Assembly: GCA_965204545.1 (NCBI GenBank)
Contig: CBDBFA010000003.1
Coordinates: forward strand, 2,170,001 to 2,234,000
From: JAABVD01 sp965204545
GTDB lineage: Bacteria; Verrucomicrobiota; Verrucomicrobiia; Opitutales; UBA2995
DNA: 64,000 nt
Reading direction: 5' to 3'
Of this stretch, positions 51,317 to 59,588 are shown one piece after another. The position numbers and the translations under genes were made by a program. Positions within the stretch are counted from its first letter, which is position 1; each line of letters opens with the position of its first letter. The notes beneath the pieces were generated by a model. The model was not told the DNA's origin. It saw only the letters and a program-made list of their open reading frames with translations, and did no database searches.

Positions 51317-51850
51317 TTTAGGATGGTTCGTCACAGGCGGTTGCGCAGGCTTGGAATTTGCATCCACGTGGCCGGGACAGCTCCGACCGTCAGCACCCGT
51401 GATGATGGTGAAATTCCAATGCGAGTAGACCGCCTGACTGTGCGAAGCACCACTGAAGCACAGGTCTTGAGCGAGGCGCGCTAGCGCCGGTTGGCCGTCA
51501 GTGGACGTTCTCTCCTTTCCCCACCAATCGAAGCAGCAGCCGATAGGGACAATGTCGCGTGTCCGGACGGAAAAGCCTGGCCGATGACCGATGGCAACGC
51601 CTCGGGCATCGGACAAGCTGGTCAGTGACACCGATCTTGGCCAAGCTTGATGCGCCCACCGTTCCACCCATACAATCAATCTCCATCAGCAACCACTCGT
51701 CATCCTGGGCAGGCCTCCAGCAGGGCGGGATCCAGGGCTGCCCCGCAACTCGCGAATTCTTCGGCACGAACTCGGGTCCAGGCAAGATGTAGTGCAGGGC
51801 GGCGGGCATGGCCAGGAGAAGGACTGGAAAGGCAAGGATTTGTTAGCCTG

Positions 51851-52343
51851 CTAGTAGGCTAGCCCTAGCCTAGAGGTAGCCCCCCTCGTCTAGTCTAGGC
51901 CAGTACCAGCACTACCAGCTAGGGTTAGCGCCAGTACTAGTACAGTACAAAGAGAGGTGTGTCAACAATAAGATGGACTATGCGGCAGAGCTAGCTAGCC
52001 CCCCGCGTCTCCAGTTCTAGTCACTAGTACGCGCGAGGGCCAGGGGGGGTGACCGGGGGGGGCCTGTTTGGGTGAGTGCCCCTTTCGAGGGGGTGGGGGC
52101 TGCACAGTTGACGCCCCTTAGCCTTTTGCGGTGGGGGTCCACGTCTCGCTAAAAATCTGAAAAATCTGAAATTTGAAATTTTCTGAAATTCTAGTGGTGG
52201 GGGTCTAGCCTAGCTCCTGTCGGTCGCTGGTAGTACTGGGGGGGCTGGCACTGGCTGGTAGCGCTAGACGAGGCGGCTTGGGCTAGAAATCTAGTCCGCT
52301 AGAGCGAAAGCGGAATTTCCAAAAATCGCGCTTTCGCTGCTAG
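51851..52343. other. CTAG-dense non-coding segment
   Basis: Twenty CTAG tetranucleotides lie within 493 bp, many as CTAGCTAG, CTAGTCTAG or CTAGCCTAG pairs, with several GTAC sites between (for example AGTACTAGTACAGTAC). About two would be expected by chance and CTAG is usually scarce in bacteria. The stretch has no gene-like frame. At its right end lies AGCGAAAGCG...CGCTTTCGCT (52303-52338), a perfect 10-bp stem. Confidence 0.7.
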
Positions 52344-52380
52344 TTCCAGGGCGCCGCAGGCGCCACCCGAATCGGGGGTT

Positions 52381-52450
52381 GCCGGGAGGTGGAATTGGTG
52401 AGAAAATAGCCGGGGGATTGAAAGCCGGGGCTCGAGTCGGTTGGTATGGG
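52381..52450 (+). other. tRNA-Leu-like D-arm remnant
   Basis: GCCGGGAGGTGGAATTGGTG resembles the first 20 bases of tRNA-Leu (GCCCGGGTGGCGGAATTGGT), and GGGGCTCGAGTCGG further on resembles a T arm. There is no matching 3' acceptor strand, so it cannot be a working tRNA. It lies where the island seems to end. Confidence 0.3.
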
Positions 52451-52531
52451 GTGGAAATTCTATTGAGAAAAAAACTGGGGTAAACTCTTTGGCTGAACCT
52501 ACCGGGCTCGAGTTGAGTAAGTCATGGCTTC

Positions 52532-52592
52532 GGGGTCATGCCTTGTAATCTTGACGCAGCTTGCGGAGTCAACCGATTCAAGGCTTGACCCC
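52532..52592. repeat. GGGGTCA-type palindrome at the right end of the island
   Basis: GGGGTCATGCCTTG (52532-52545) and CAAGGCTTGACCCC (52579-52592) form the outer arms, with CTTGACGCAGCTTGCGGAGT forming an inner hairpin. It has the same ends as the REP palindromes at 94-450 and 39010-39073. Its presence suggests host DNA resumes here. Confidence 0.6.
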
Positions 52593-52622
52593 TTCCTCCG
52601 CTCAAGCGGGATAGTTGGTGTG

Positions 52623-52727
52623 GTGGAAAGTCGAGGGCTGCGATGAGCTTTGTAAAATCGGACTCTTCCAGCTCCCAGACTCTTTTTTATCAGATCCTCT
52701 TGCTCATCGCAGCCCTCGACTTTCCAC
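52623..52727. repeat. 26-bp perfect inverted repeat upstream of the defence cassette
   Basis: Arms at 52623-52648 and 52702-52727 (starting GTGGAAAGTCGAGGGCTGCG) are exact inverse complements separated by 53 bp. The loop includes a CTTTTTTAT stretch. It could act as a bidirectional terminator or a mobile-element end. It lies about 275 bp before the restriction gene. Confidence 0.65.
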
Positions 52728-53000
52728 TCGATTTCGGGATAAACGCCCTTCTGCAATACCTTTGCAGCTCTCTTGCAAGGGCATTGCAGCGCAGTTGCAA
52801 ACGCATTCCTAATTCCTAAGTCGTAATTGGTGCCCCTTGGCGCTTCCCCCCTTTCCAACAAGCCTTGGGGAAATATATCTCCCGGGACAAAAAGTTGACA
52901 CTTTGAACCCTCTGTCTGAGGTTTATCCGGCTCGGATCTGTGACCCGCCAAATCCGGTCGCAACCAGAAAAAATCAATACTTTCCAGGGCATTTAACAAC
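52728..53000. other. Spacer before the restriction gene
   Basis: This stretch contains doubled ATTCCTAATTCCTAA (52805) and TTGGCGCTTCCCC, the host-type intergenic repeat. The last 150 bp should hold the promoter of the defence cassette. A minus-strand frame across it is unconserved. Confidence 0.4.
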
Positions 53001-56000
53001 TTGAGTAATCCATTTTTCGATCAGCCAGTCCTCAATTCTCCCTACCTTCGTCCAACCCGGCATTGGGAACTGGATAAGGGTGGTCAGCCTACCCAGAAGA
53101 TAATTGAACAAAGACGGCCGGCCGAATTCATCTCAGCATTCCCAAACTCAAAGAAGCAAAAGGGATCATCGAAGTTACAAACCTCTATCGTGTTCGATGA
53201 GACGGCGGGATCGCTCGAGACCAAGGATCAGCAATACGAGCTAACACAGATAATCAACGACGTTCGCCAGCAGGTTGAGCGATGGCGAAACCAATCCAAT
53301 CCAAGTCAATGGCGTGTGACCCCAGAAACCGGGCGGCTGCTCCAACACTGGAGACACCACCGATTCAGTGGTATTCGCCCTTTTTTCTGCCAAGTTGAAG
53401 CCGTCGAAACCGCTATTTGGCTCACCGAGGTTGCCCCACGATTTGGTAAAGTCGGAAAGAGATTCATCAATCGGTTGGCGAAGGCCAATAACGAGGCAAA
53501 CCCCGATCTGCAGAGATTGGCCCTTAAGTTGGCTACTGGCGCTGGAAAGACCATGGTCATGGCGATGCTTATCGCCTGGCAGACCATCAACGCAGTCCGC
53601 CATCCTCAAAGCCGTCGCTTTACGCGGGGTTTCCTGGTGGTTGCCCCTGGTATCACCATCAAGGACCGCCTGCGGGTGTTGCAGCCGAACGATCCGGATA
53701 GTTATTTTGAGAGCCGGGAACTGGTTCCGAACGACATGCTTCCCGAATTGGAAAAAGCCAAGATTGTCATCACCAACTACCACGCCTTCAAGCTGAGGGA
53801 ACGTATGAAGCTGTCCAAAGGTGGCCGCTCCTTACTTCAGGGACGAGGAGAGCCTCTGACGACTGAAGAATCCGGCGGACAGATGCTCCAGCGTGTGATG
53901 CCCGAGCTGATGGGAGTAAAGAGCATATTCGTTCTCAATGACGAAGCGCACCACTGCTATCGCGAAAAACCGGGAGAGGGGGACGAAGGCAGACTCACGG
54001 GAGACGACAGGAAGGAAGCCAAAAAGAACAAGGAAGCCGCGCGCTTATGGATTTCGGGTTTGGAAATCGTTGGCAAAAGACTCGGTATCAGTCGCGTGAT
54101 AGACCTCTCCGCGACGCCTTTCTTTTTACGCGGGTCCGGCTATGCGGAAGGCACGTTGTTTCCCTGGACTATGTCCGACTTCTCGCTCATGGATGCAATC
54201 GAATGCGGCATCGTGAAACTGCCCCGAGTGCCCGTGGCAGACAACATCCCGGGTGGCGAAATGCCGAAATTCCGCAACCTCTGGGAACATATACGCCTCA
54301 AAATGCCCAAGAAAGGAAAAGGCAAGACAAAGAAACATCTTGATCCACTTGACCTTCCACCCGAACTCCAAACCGCGCTGGCAGCTTTGTACGGACATTA
54401 CGAAAAAACCTTCGAACTTATGCAAGAAGCGGGAATTGACGTGCCACCATGCTTCATCGTGGTGTGCAACAACGTGTCAACCTCGAAACTGGTCTACGAA
54501 TACATTTCAGGCTTCCATCGTGAGAATGAGGATGGTTCAAAGTCGTTCGAAATCGGGCAACTGGAACTTTTTCGCAACTTTGACGAGTATGGCAACCATT
54601 ACCCACGACTTCGCACCTTGTTAATTGACAGTCAACAATTGGAGTCTGGGGACGCCTTGGACAGGAACTTCCGGAAGATGGCCACCGCCGAGATCGACCG
54701 CTTTCGCCGGGAAATAATTGTGCGCACTGGCGACCGCCGCCAAGCCGATAAAATCAGCGACCAGGATTTGCTCCGCGAGGTCATGAACACCGTGGGCAAG
54801 AAGGGTAGGCTGGGAGGTTCGATTCGATGCGTGGTTTCGGTGTCGATGCTCACCGAGGGGTGGGATGCCAATACGGTAACCCATGTGCTGGGAGTGAGGG
54901 CTTTTGGAACGCAGCTACTCTGCGAGCAGGTCGTTGGTAGGGCATTGCGACGGCAGTCCTACGATCTCAATGAAAAGGGCCTGTTCGATGTCGAGTATGC
55001 GGATGTCTTGGGGATCCCATTTAATTTTACGGCTAAACCCGTTGTAGCTCCTCCGAGGCCGCCGCGAGAGACCGTTCAAGTGCGAGCTGTGCGACCCGAG
55101 CGAGATGCGCTTGAGATTCGTTTTCCTCGGGTGGCTGGTTACCGAGTGGAACTGCCGGAAGAGAGACTGCAAGCGGATTTCAATGATGAATCTGTGCTGG
55201 AGCTTACGCCCGAACTTGTGGGACCGTCGATAACTCGGAACCAGGGAATTATTGGGGAAGGGGTTGATCTCAATCTGATACATACAAAAGACCTCCGACG
55301 TTCGACCCTTCTTTACAAACTCACTTGGCAGCTACTCAAAACGCAATGGCGCGATCCAGGTGACGAGCCGAGGCTAAACCTCTTCGGACAGCTCAAACGG
55401 ATTACCCGGCAGTGGCTCGACAACTACCTCATCTGCAAGGGAGGGACCTACCCTGCCCAACTCATGTACCTAGAGTTGGCCGAAATGGCCTGCCAACGCA
55501 TTACTGCCGCCATCACGCGAGCGGAATTCGAGAGCCGTCCGGTAAAAGCTGTGCTCGATCCCTACAACCCCACCGGCTCGACTAGCCACGTCAACTTCAA
55601 CACCTCTAATACGAGTCGTTACGAAACGGATTCTCGCCGTTGCCACATCAATTGGGTCGTCCTGGACAGCGACTGGGAGGCCGAGTTTTGCCGTGTGGCC
55701 GAATCCCATCCACGCGTCAAAGCCTACGTCAAGAACCACAATCTTGGATTGGAAGTTCCTTATCGGGACGGCTCCAAAATTAGAACTTACATCCCTGACT
55801 TCATCGTCTGCGTTGACGATGGTCATGGTGATGACGACTATCTAAATCTTATCGTCGAGATAAAAGGTTACCGCGGGAAGGATGCCAGAGACAAGAAGAC
55901 CACCATGGATACCTATTGGGTGCCAGGTGTAAATCATCACGGGAGCTTGGGCCGCTGGGCCTTTGCCGAATTCACCGACCCCTACGAAATCCAGTCGGAT

Positions 56001-56159
56001 TTTGAGGCTAGAGTGGAGGCCGAATTCAATAAAATGATCGATAAAGCGGTATTTGGGCGCAAACAGCAGGCTGCCGAAGCCATGCGGACCATTCGTAAGT
56101 TGCAGGGAAAATTGCGCGTCGGACGTAAGTTGACCCGGGAGGAGATGAATGAGCGCTGA
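53001..56159 (+). CDS. BPTD_3080-type restriction helicase-nuclease
   Basis: The 1052-residue protein begins SNPFFDQPVLNSPY and RPTRHWELD, the typical N-terminus of this family. It is a superfamily 2 helicase with LATGAGKT (Walker A, about 178), VLNDEAHHCY (about 312), DLSATPFFLRG (about 370) and QVVGRALRR (about 642), then a PD-(D/E)xK nuclease, PDFIV (about 932) and EIKGYRG (about 952). It should translocate on and cut unmodified DNA. The start is TTG. The tail IRKLQGKLRVGRKLTREEMN then ER resembles an antitoxin C-terminus, and its stop overlaps the PIN gene by 11 bp. Confidence 0.85.
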   Translation: MSNPFFDQPVLNSPYLRPTRHWELDKGGQPTQKIIEQRRPAEFISAFPNSKKQKGSSKLQTSIVFDETAGSLETKDQQYELTQIINDVRQQVERWRNQSNPSQWRVTPETGRLLQHWRHHRFSGIRPFFCQVEAVETAIWLTEVAPRFGKVGKRFINRLAKANNEANPDLQRLALKLATGAGKTMVMAMLIAWQTINAVRHPQSRRFTRGFLVVAPGITIKDRLRVLQPNDPDSYFESRELVPNDMLPELEKAKIVITNYHAFKLRERMKLSKGGRSLLQGRGEPLTTEESGGQMLQRVMPELMGVKSIFVLNDEAHHCYREKPGEGDEGRLTGDDRKEAKKNKEAARLWISGLEIVGKRLGISRVIDLSATPFFLRGSGYAEGTLFPWTMSDFSLMDAIECGIVKLPRVPVADNIPGGEMPKFRNLWEHIRLKMPKKGKGKTKKHLDPLDLPPELQTALAALYGHYEKTFELMQEAGIDVPPCFIVVCNNVSTSKLVYEYISGFHRENEDGSKSFEIGQLELFRNFDEYGNHYPRLRTLLIDSQQLESGDALDRNFRKMATAEIDRFRREIIVRTGDRRQADKISDQDLLREVMNTVGKKGRLGGSIRCVVSVSMLTEGWDANTVTHVLGVRAFGTQLLCEQVVGRALRRQSYDLNEKGLFDVEYADVLGIPFNFTAKPVVAPPRPPRETVQVRAVRPERDALEIRFPRVAGYRVELPEERLQADFNDESVLELTPELVGPSITRNQGIIGEGVDLNLIHTKDLRRSTLLYKLTWQLLKTQWRDPGDEPRLNLFGQLKRITRQWLDNYLICKGGTYPAQLMYLELAEMACQRITAAITRAEFESRPVKAVLDPYNPTGSTSHVNFNTSNTSRYETDSRRCHINWVVLDSDWEAEFCRVAESHPRVKAYVKNHNLGLEVPYRDGSKIRTYIPDFIVCVDDGHGDDDYLNLIVEIKGYRGKDARDKKTTMDTYWVPGVNHHGSLGRWAFAEFTDPYEIQSDFEARVEAEFNKMIDKAVFGRKQQAAEAMRTIRKLQGKLRVGRKLTREEMNER

Positions 56160-56574
56160 AAGTTTCTTCGACACAAACATCTTTATCTATCAGCTTGAAG
56201 GCCGAGATGACCATAAAGCCGTGATTGCAGATGAATTGATTGTACAGGGAATTGCCACGCAAACAGCATGTATCAGCTTTCAGGTTATCCAGGAGTGCAT
56301 CAATGTAGCGGTCTGCAAGGCTCAAAATCCATTGACCAAAAAAGAAATGGATAAATACATAACGGATGTGCTTGCACCATTGTACATTGTTCAACCAAGT
56401 ATCCGTCTCTATCAAGCAGCATTAGAAATCCGGTTCCGTTACCATTTCCGTTGCTACGACTCTCTCATTGTCGCCGCCGCGCTCGAAGCGGGTTGTAAAA
56501 CCCTCTACAGCGAAGACATGCATCATGGACAGCGGATTGAGGACCTAACCATTACGAACCCTTTCAAAGACTGA
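56149..56574 (+). CDS. PIN-domain protein inside the restriction operon
   Basis: The 141-residue PIN domain has D8 (FFDTNIFIY), E49 (QVIQECINV), D104 (CYDSLIVAAA) and D123 (LYSEDMHHGQ), a complete acidic set, so it should be an active ribonuclease. It shares KTLYSED..HGQ with the toxin at 474-902. No separate antitoxin gene is present. Its start lies within the last 11 bases of the restriction gene, the same overlap seen between antitoxin and toxin at 0.9 kb. It may be a toxin guarded by the tail of the restriction protein. Confidence 0.85.
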   Translation: MSAESFFDTNIFIYQLEGRDDHKAVIADELIVQGIATQTACISFQVIQECINVAVCKAQNPLTKKEMDKYITDVLAPLYIVQPSIRLYQAALEIRFRYHFRCYDSLIVAAALEAGCKTLYSEDMHHGQRIEDLTITNPFKD

Positions 56575-56582
56575 GCAGACCC

Positions 56583-59519
56583 ATGGCGAGGAAACGAAGG
56601 GAAAAGACGGTCACCACCCTCCGTCACCAAGCCGCAAAACGCAAGAACCTCCCCACGGCAGAGTATCAGGCTGTGATGGAGGAGGATGACCGGAGTCCCA
56701 TTCAGATAGCCTACGAGCGCCGCAACTGCGATCTCGATCCTCAGTTAGTCTGGCGTGGAAAAGACAAAAAAGGATGGTCCGATCTGGTCGTGCAGGCTCC
56801 ACCTCTCTTCATCCAGGAGAAGGTTCATTCAAAGGTGTTGATTGATGACCTGGTACGCCGGAGCAAGGAAACGGAGGCGGAAAAAGCCGCCGCAGGCACC
56901 GGTTTCCAAACCGACCTCTTCGCCGACTTCAATGGATTGCCAAGCCCTCAAGCACAAACTGAGTTCTACCAGCATGACGCCAACTGGTCGAATCGGATGA
57001 TTCTCGGCGACAGCCTGCAAGTCATGGCGTCCCTGGCCGAGCGGGAAGGGTTGCGCGGCAAGGTGCAGTGCATCTACATAGACCCGCCCTACGGCATCAA
57101 ATTCAACTCCAATTTTCAGTGGTCAACGACCAGCCGCGACGTAAAGGACGGCAACCGGAAACACATCACACGCGAGCCGGAGCAGGTGAAGGCATTCCGG
57201 GACACGTGGCGGGATGGAATTCATTCGTATCTTACGTATTTGCGGGATCGGTTGACAGTAGCCCGGGAATTGTTGACCGAGAGCGGATCGGTCTTTGTGC
57301 AGATTGGAGATGAGAACCTACACCGCGTTCGGGCAGTGATGGATGAAGTGTTTGGAACTGAGAATTTCCTTATTCAGATCGGCTTTCAGAAGACCGGCGG
57401 ACTGGCGGGAAAGTTTTTGGAATCAACGCAAGACTATATCCTTTGGTATAGCAGGTCTAAAGATAGTCTGAAGTTTCGAGGATTATTCTCAGAACGTGAA
57501 GTTGGTCATACTTCATTGGAGCGATACGACCGGCACGAGAGCGTAATGTTCTCCGAGGAGCCGGTCCGTCGAGCATCAACTGATATACAACAGATGAGGC
57601 GATTTCAACTAGCTCCTTTGTACTCCGATGGCCAGTCAAGTAAGGGTAGTCAGCCAGTGACTTTCCAAGGAAAAAATTACTCGACACGAAGTGGTACGCA
57701 TTGGAAGACCCGCCCGGAGGGTAACGCGAGGCTCATCAAAGCAAATCGAATCAGTAGAATGGGATCAACTATTCGATACAAACGGTTTGTCGGTGACCTT
57801 CGGGTGATTCCTATAACTGAGAGATGGGAATCAATGCAGCTTGGTGTCCAGCGGAGTTACATCGTTCAGACGTCAAACGAAGTCGTGAAGCGCTGCATTC
57901 TCATGGCTACTGATCCCGGGGATCTTGTCCTCGATCCCACATGTGGCTCCGGCACCACCGCATTCGTCGCCGAGCAGTGGGGCCGCCGTTGGATCACCAT
58001 AGACACTTCCCGTGTGTCACTTGCGCTCGCCCGCGCCCGGATCATGGGAGCACGCTATCCTTGGTATCTGCTCGCCGATAGCCGCGAGGGGCAAATCAAA
58101 ATTGCCAAACTTACACGCAAGGCCTACTCGGAAGCGCCCACCTACAACGACATCCGCCAGGGTTTCGTTTTCGAGCGCGTCCCCCACATAACTCTCAGGG
58201 ACATCGCTTACAACACGGAGATCGACGTAATCTGGAAGGACTTTCAACAAAAGCTGGAACCACTACGTGAAAAATTGAACCGCGTGCTCGGCAAATCCTG
58301 GGAGGAATGGGAAATTCCGCGGGAGGCGGGCGACCCATGGCCTGAACCGGCGGCGAAGGCGTTGCAAAGGCTTCAGCGGGCAAAGACCAGTAGCGCAAAG
58401 CCGAGAGCCTTGATTGCTCTCAACAACACATTGAACCGCACCTATACCTTGGACGATGTGCCAGACAAACCCTTTGATCTGTGGACGAATGTGGAGGCGA
58501 TTAAATACCACCACAAATGGTGGAAGCAACGCATCGCCCGGCAAAAGGAGATTGATGCCTCCATTGCGGCAAAGGCCGACTACAAATTCCTTTACGATAA
58601 GCCTTACAAAGACAGCAAGAAAGTCCGCGTTGCCGGACCCTTCACGGTCGAGAGCCTTTCCCCGCATCGCCTGCTGGGGGTCGATGAGAACGACGAACTT
58701 ATCGACAACATAGCCGAAGCAAAGCTCGGCTACGGCGAAAAGCAGGACTTTGCCGGAATGATCCTGGAGCATCTCAAGAACTCCGGCGTTCAGCAGGCGC
58801 ACAAAGAGGACAAAATCTCCTTCTCGGGGATCAGGCCTTGGCCAGGTGACCTCGTTTGCGCCGAAGGAATCTATGTCGAGGGCGACATGGATTCAGGCGC
58901 CGAGAAGCGCGCTGGCATCTTCATCGGTCCCGAATTCGGCACCGTATCCCGGCCCGACCTGGTATCAGCAGTACGCGAAGCTGCCGACGCCGACTTCGAC
59001 GTGTTGGTAGCCTGCGCCTTCAACTACGACGCCCACGCCTCGGAGTTCAACAAGCTTGGCCGTGTCCCAGTCCTCAAGGCCCGCATGAACGCAGATCTCC
59101 ACATGGCCGACGATCTTAGAAACACCGGCAAGGGCAACCTCTTCGTCATCTTCGGTGAACCCGACATCGACATTCTCAATACCGAGGACGGGCAAATCCA
59201 AGTCAAAGTCAACGGTGTGGATGTGTTCCATCCCAACACCGGCAGAATCCGCAGTGACAGTGCCGACGGGATCGCCTGTTGGTTGATCGACACCGACTAC
59301 AACGAAGAGAGTTTTTTCGTCCGCCATGCCTACTTCCTTGGAGCCAAAGACCCCTACAAAGCGCTCAAGACCACCCTCAAAGCTGAAATTAACCGCGAAG
59401 CCTGGGAAACCCTAAACAGCGACATCTCCCGGCCTTTCGACAAACCAACCTCCGGCCGAATCGCCGTAAAAGTCATCAATCATCTCGGGGACGAGGTGAT
59501 GAAGGTGTTTAGGGTATGA
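56583..59519 (+). CDS. Site-specific DNA N6-adenine methyltransferase (type III Mod-like)
   Basis: The 978-residue protein has the catalytic motif DPPYG near residue 165 (CIYIDPPYGIKF) and the AdoMet-binding motif DPTCGSGTTA near residue 450, in the order of beta-class amino-methyltransferases. The central 250-residue insert between them is probably target recognition. The long C-terminal part (residues about 520-978) is typical of the partner of BPTD_3080-type nucleases. It should protect host DNA. It starts 8 bp after the PIN stop. Confidence 0.87.
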   Translation: MARKRREKTVTTLRHQAAKRKNLPTAEYQAVMEEDDRSPIQIAYERRNCDLDPQLVWRGKDKKGWSDLVVQAPPLFIQEKVHSKVLIDDLVRRSKETEAEKAAAGTGFQTDLFADFNGLPSPQAQTEFYQHDANWSNRMILGDSLQVMASLAEREGLRGKVQCIYIDPPYGIKFNSNFQWSTTSRDVKDGNRKHITREPEQVKAFRDTWRDGIHSYLTYLRDRLTVARELLTESGSVFVQIGDENLHRVRAVMDEVFGTENFLIQIGFQKTGGLAGKFLESTQDYILWYSRSKDSLKFRGLFSEREVGHTSLERYDRHESVMFSEEPVRRASTDIQQMRRFQLAPLYSDGQSSKGSQPVTFQGKNYSTRSGTHWKTRPEGNARLIKANRISRMGSTIRYKRFVGDLRVIPITERWESMQLGVQRSYIVQTSNEVVKRCILMATDPGDLVLDPTCGSGTTAFVAEQWGRRWITIDTSRVSLALARARIMGARYPWYLLADSREGQIKIAKLTRKAYSEAPTYNDIRQGFVFERVPHITLRDIAYNTEIDVIWKDFQQKLEPLREKLNRVLGKSWEEWEIPREAGDPWPEPAAKALQRLQRAKTSSAKPRALIALNNTLNRTYTLDDVPDKPFDLWTNVEAIKYHHKWWKQRIARQKEIDASIAAKADYKFLYDKPYKDSKKVRVAGPFTVESLSPHRLLGVDENDELIDNIAEAKLGYGEKQDFAGMILEHLKNSGVQQAHKEDKISFSGIRPWPGDLVCAEGIYVEGDMDSGAEKRAGIFIGPEFGTVSRPDLVSAVREAADADFDVLVACAFNYDAHASEFNKLGRVPVLKARMNADLHMADDLRNTGKGNLFVIFGEPDIDILNTEDGQIQVKVNGVDVFHPNTGRIRSDSADGIACWLIDTDYNEESFFVRHAYFLGAKDPYKALKTTLKAEINREAWETLNSDISRPFDKPTSGRIAVKVINHLGDEVMKVFRV

Positions 59520-59588
59520 CTGGTTTAAGTTTTGAATTGCGTTGTGTAATATCACTGTAAGTGGTACTGCTTGCTCGGAGATTAGGTA

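Larger units (their letters stand above)
50408..51836. other. Long region without a convincing gene, rich in hairpins
   Basis: No frame here shows a known domain. Two overlapping minus-strand frames (51809 to 51498 and 51679 to 51266) could be decayed coding DNA, but nothing is recognisable. Features seen are the 15-bp inverted repeat at 50674-50732, CCCCCC-TCC-GGGGGG (50926-50940) and the hairpin cluster at 51141-51316. The island repeats end here; the host repeat motifs are absent. Confidence 0.45.

Noticed and set aside
51266..51809. Two overlapping minus-strand frames suggesting a frameshifted gene
   Set aside because: I could not match either to a family, and the join is not supported by a clear indel; left as unassigned.
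52381..52450. Functional tRNA at the right end of the island
   Set aside because: There is no pairing 3' acceptor strand and no proper anticodon arm; kept only as a possible remnant.
39286..52500. Integrase or recombinase gene in the island
   Set aside because: I looked for tyrosine and serine recombinase motifs in all frames and saw none.
52499..52999. 166-codon minus-strand frame before the restriction gene
   Set aside because: It crosses a REP palindrome and a 26-bp inverted repeat and has no recognisable protein sequence.
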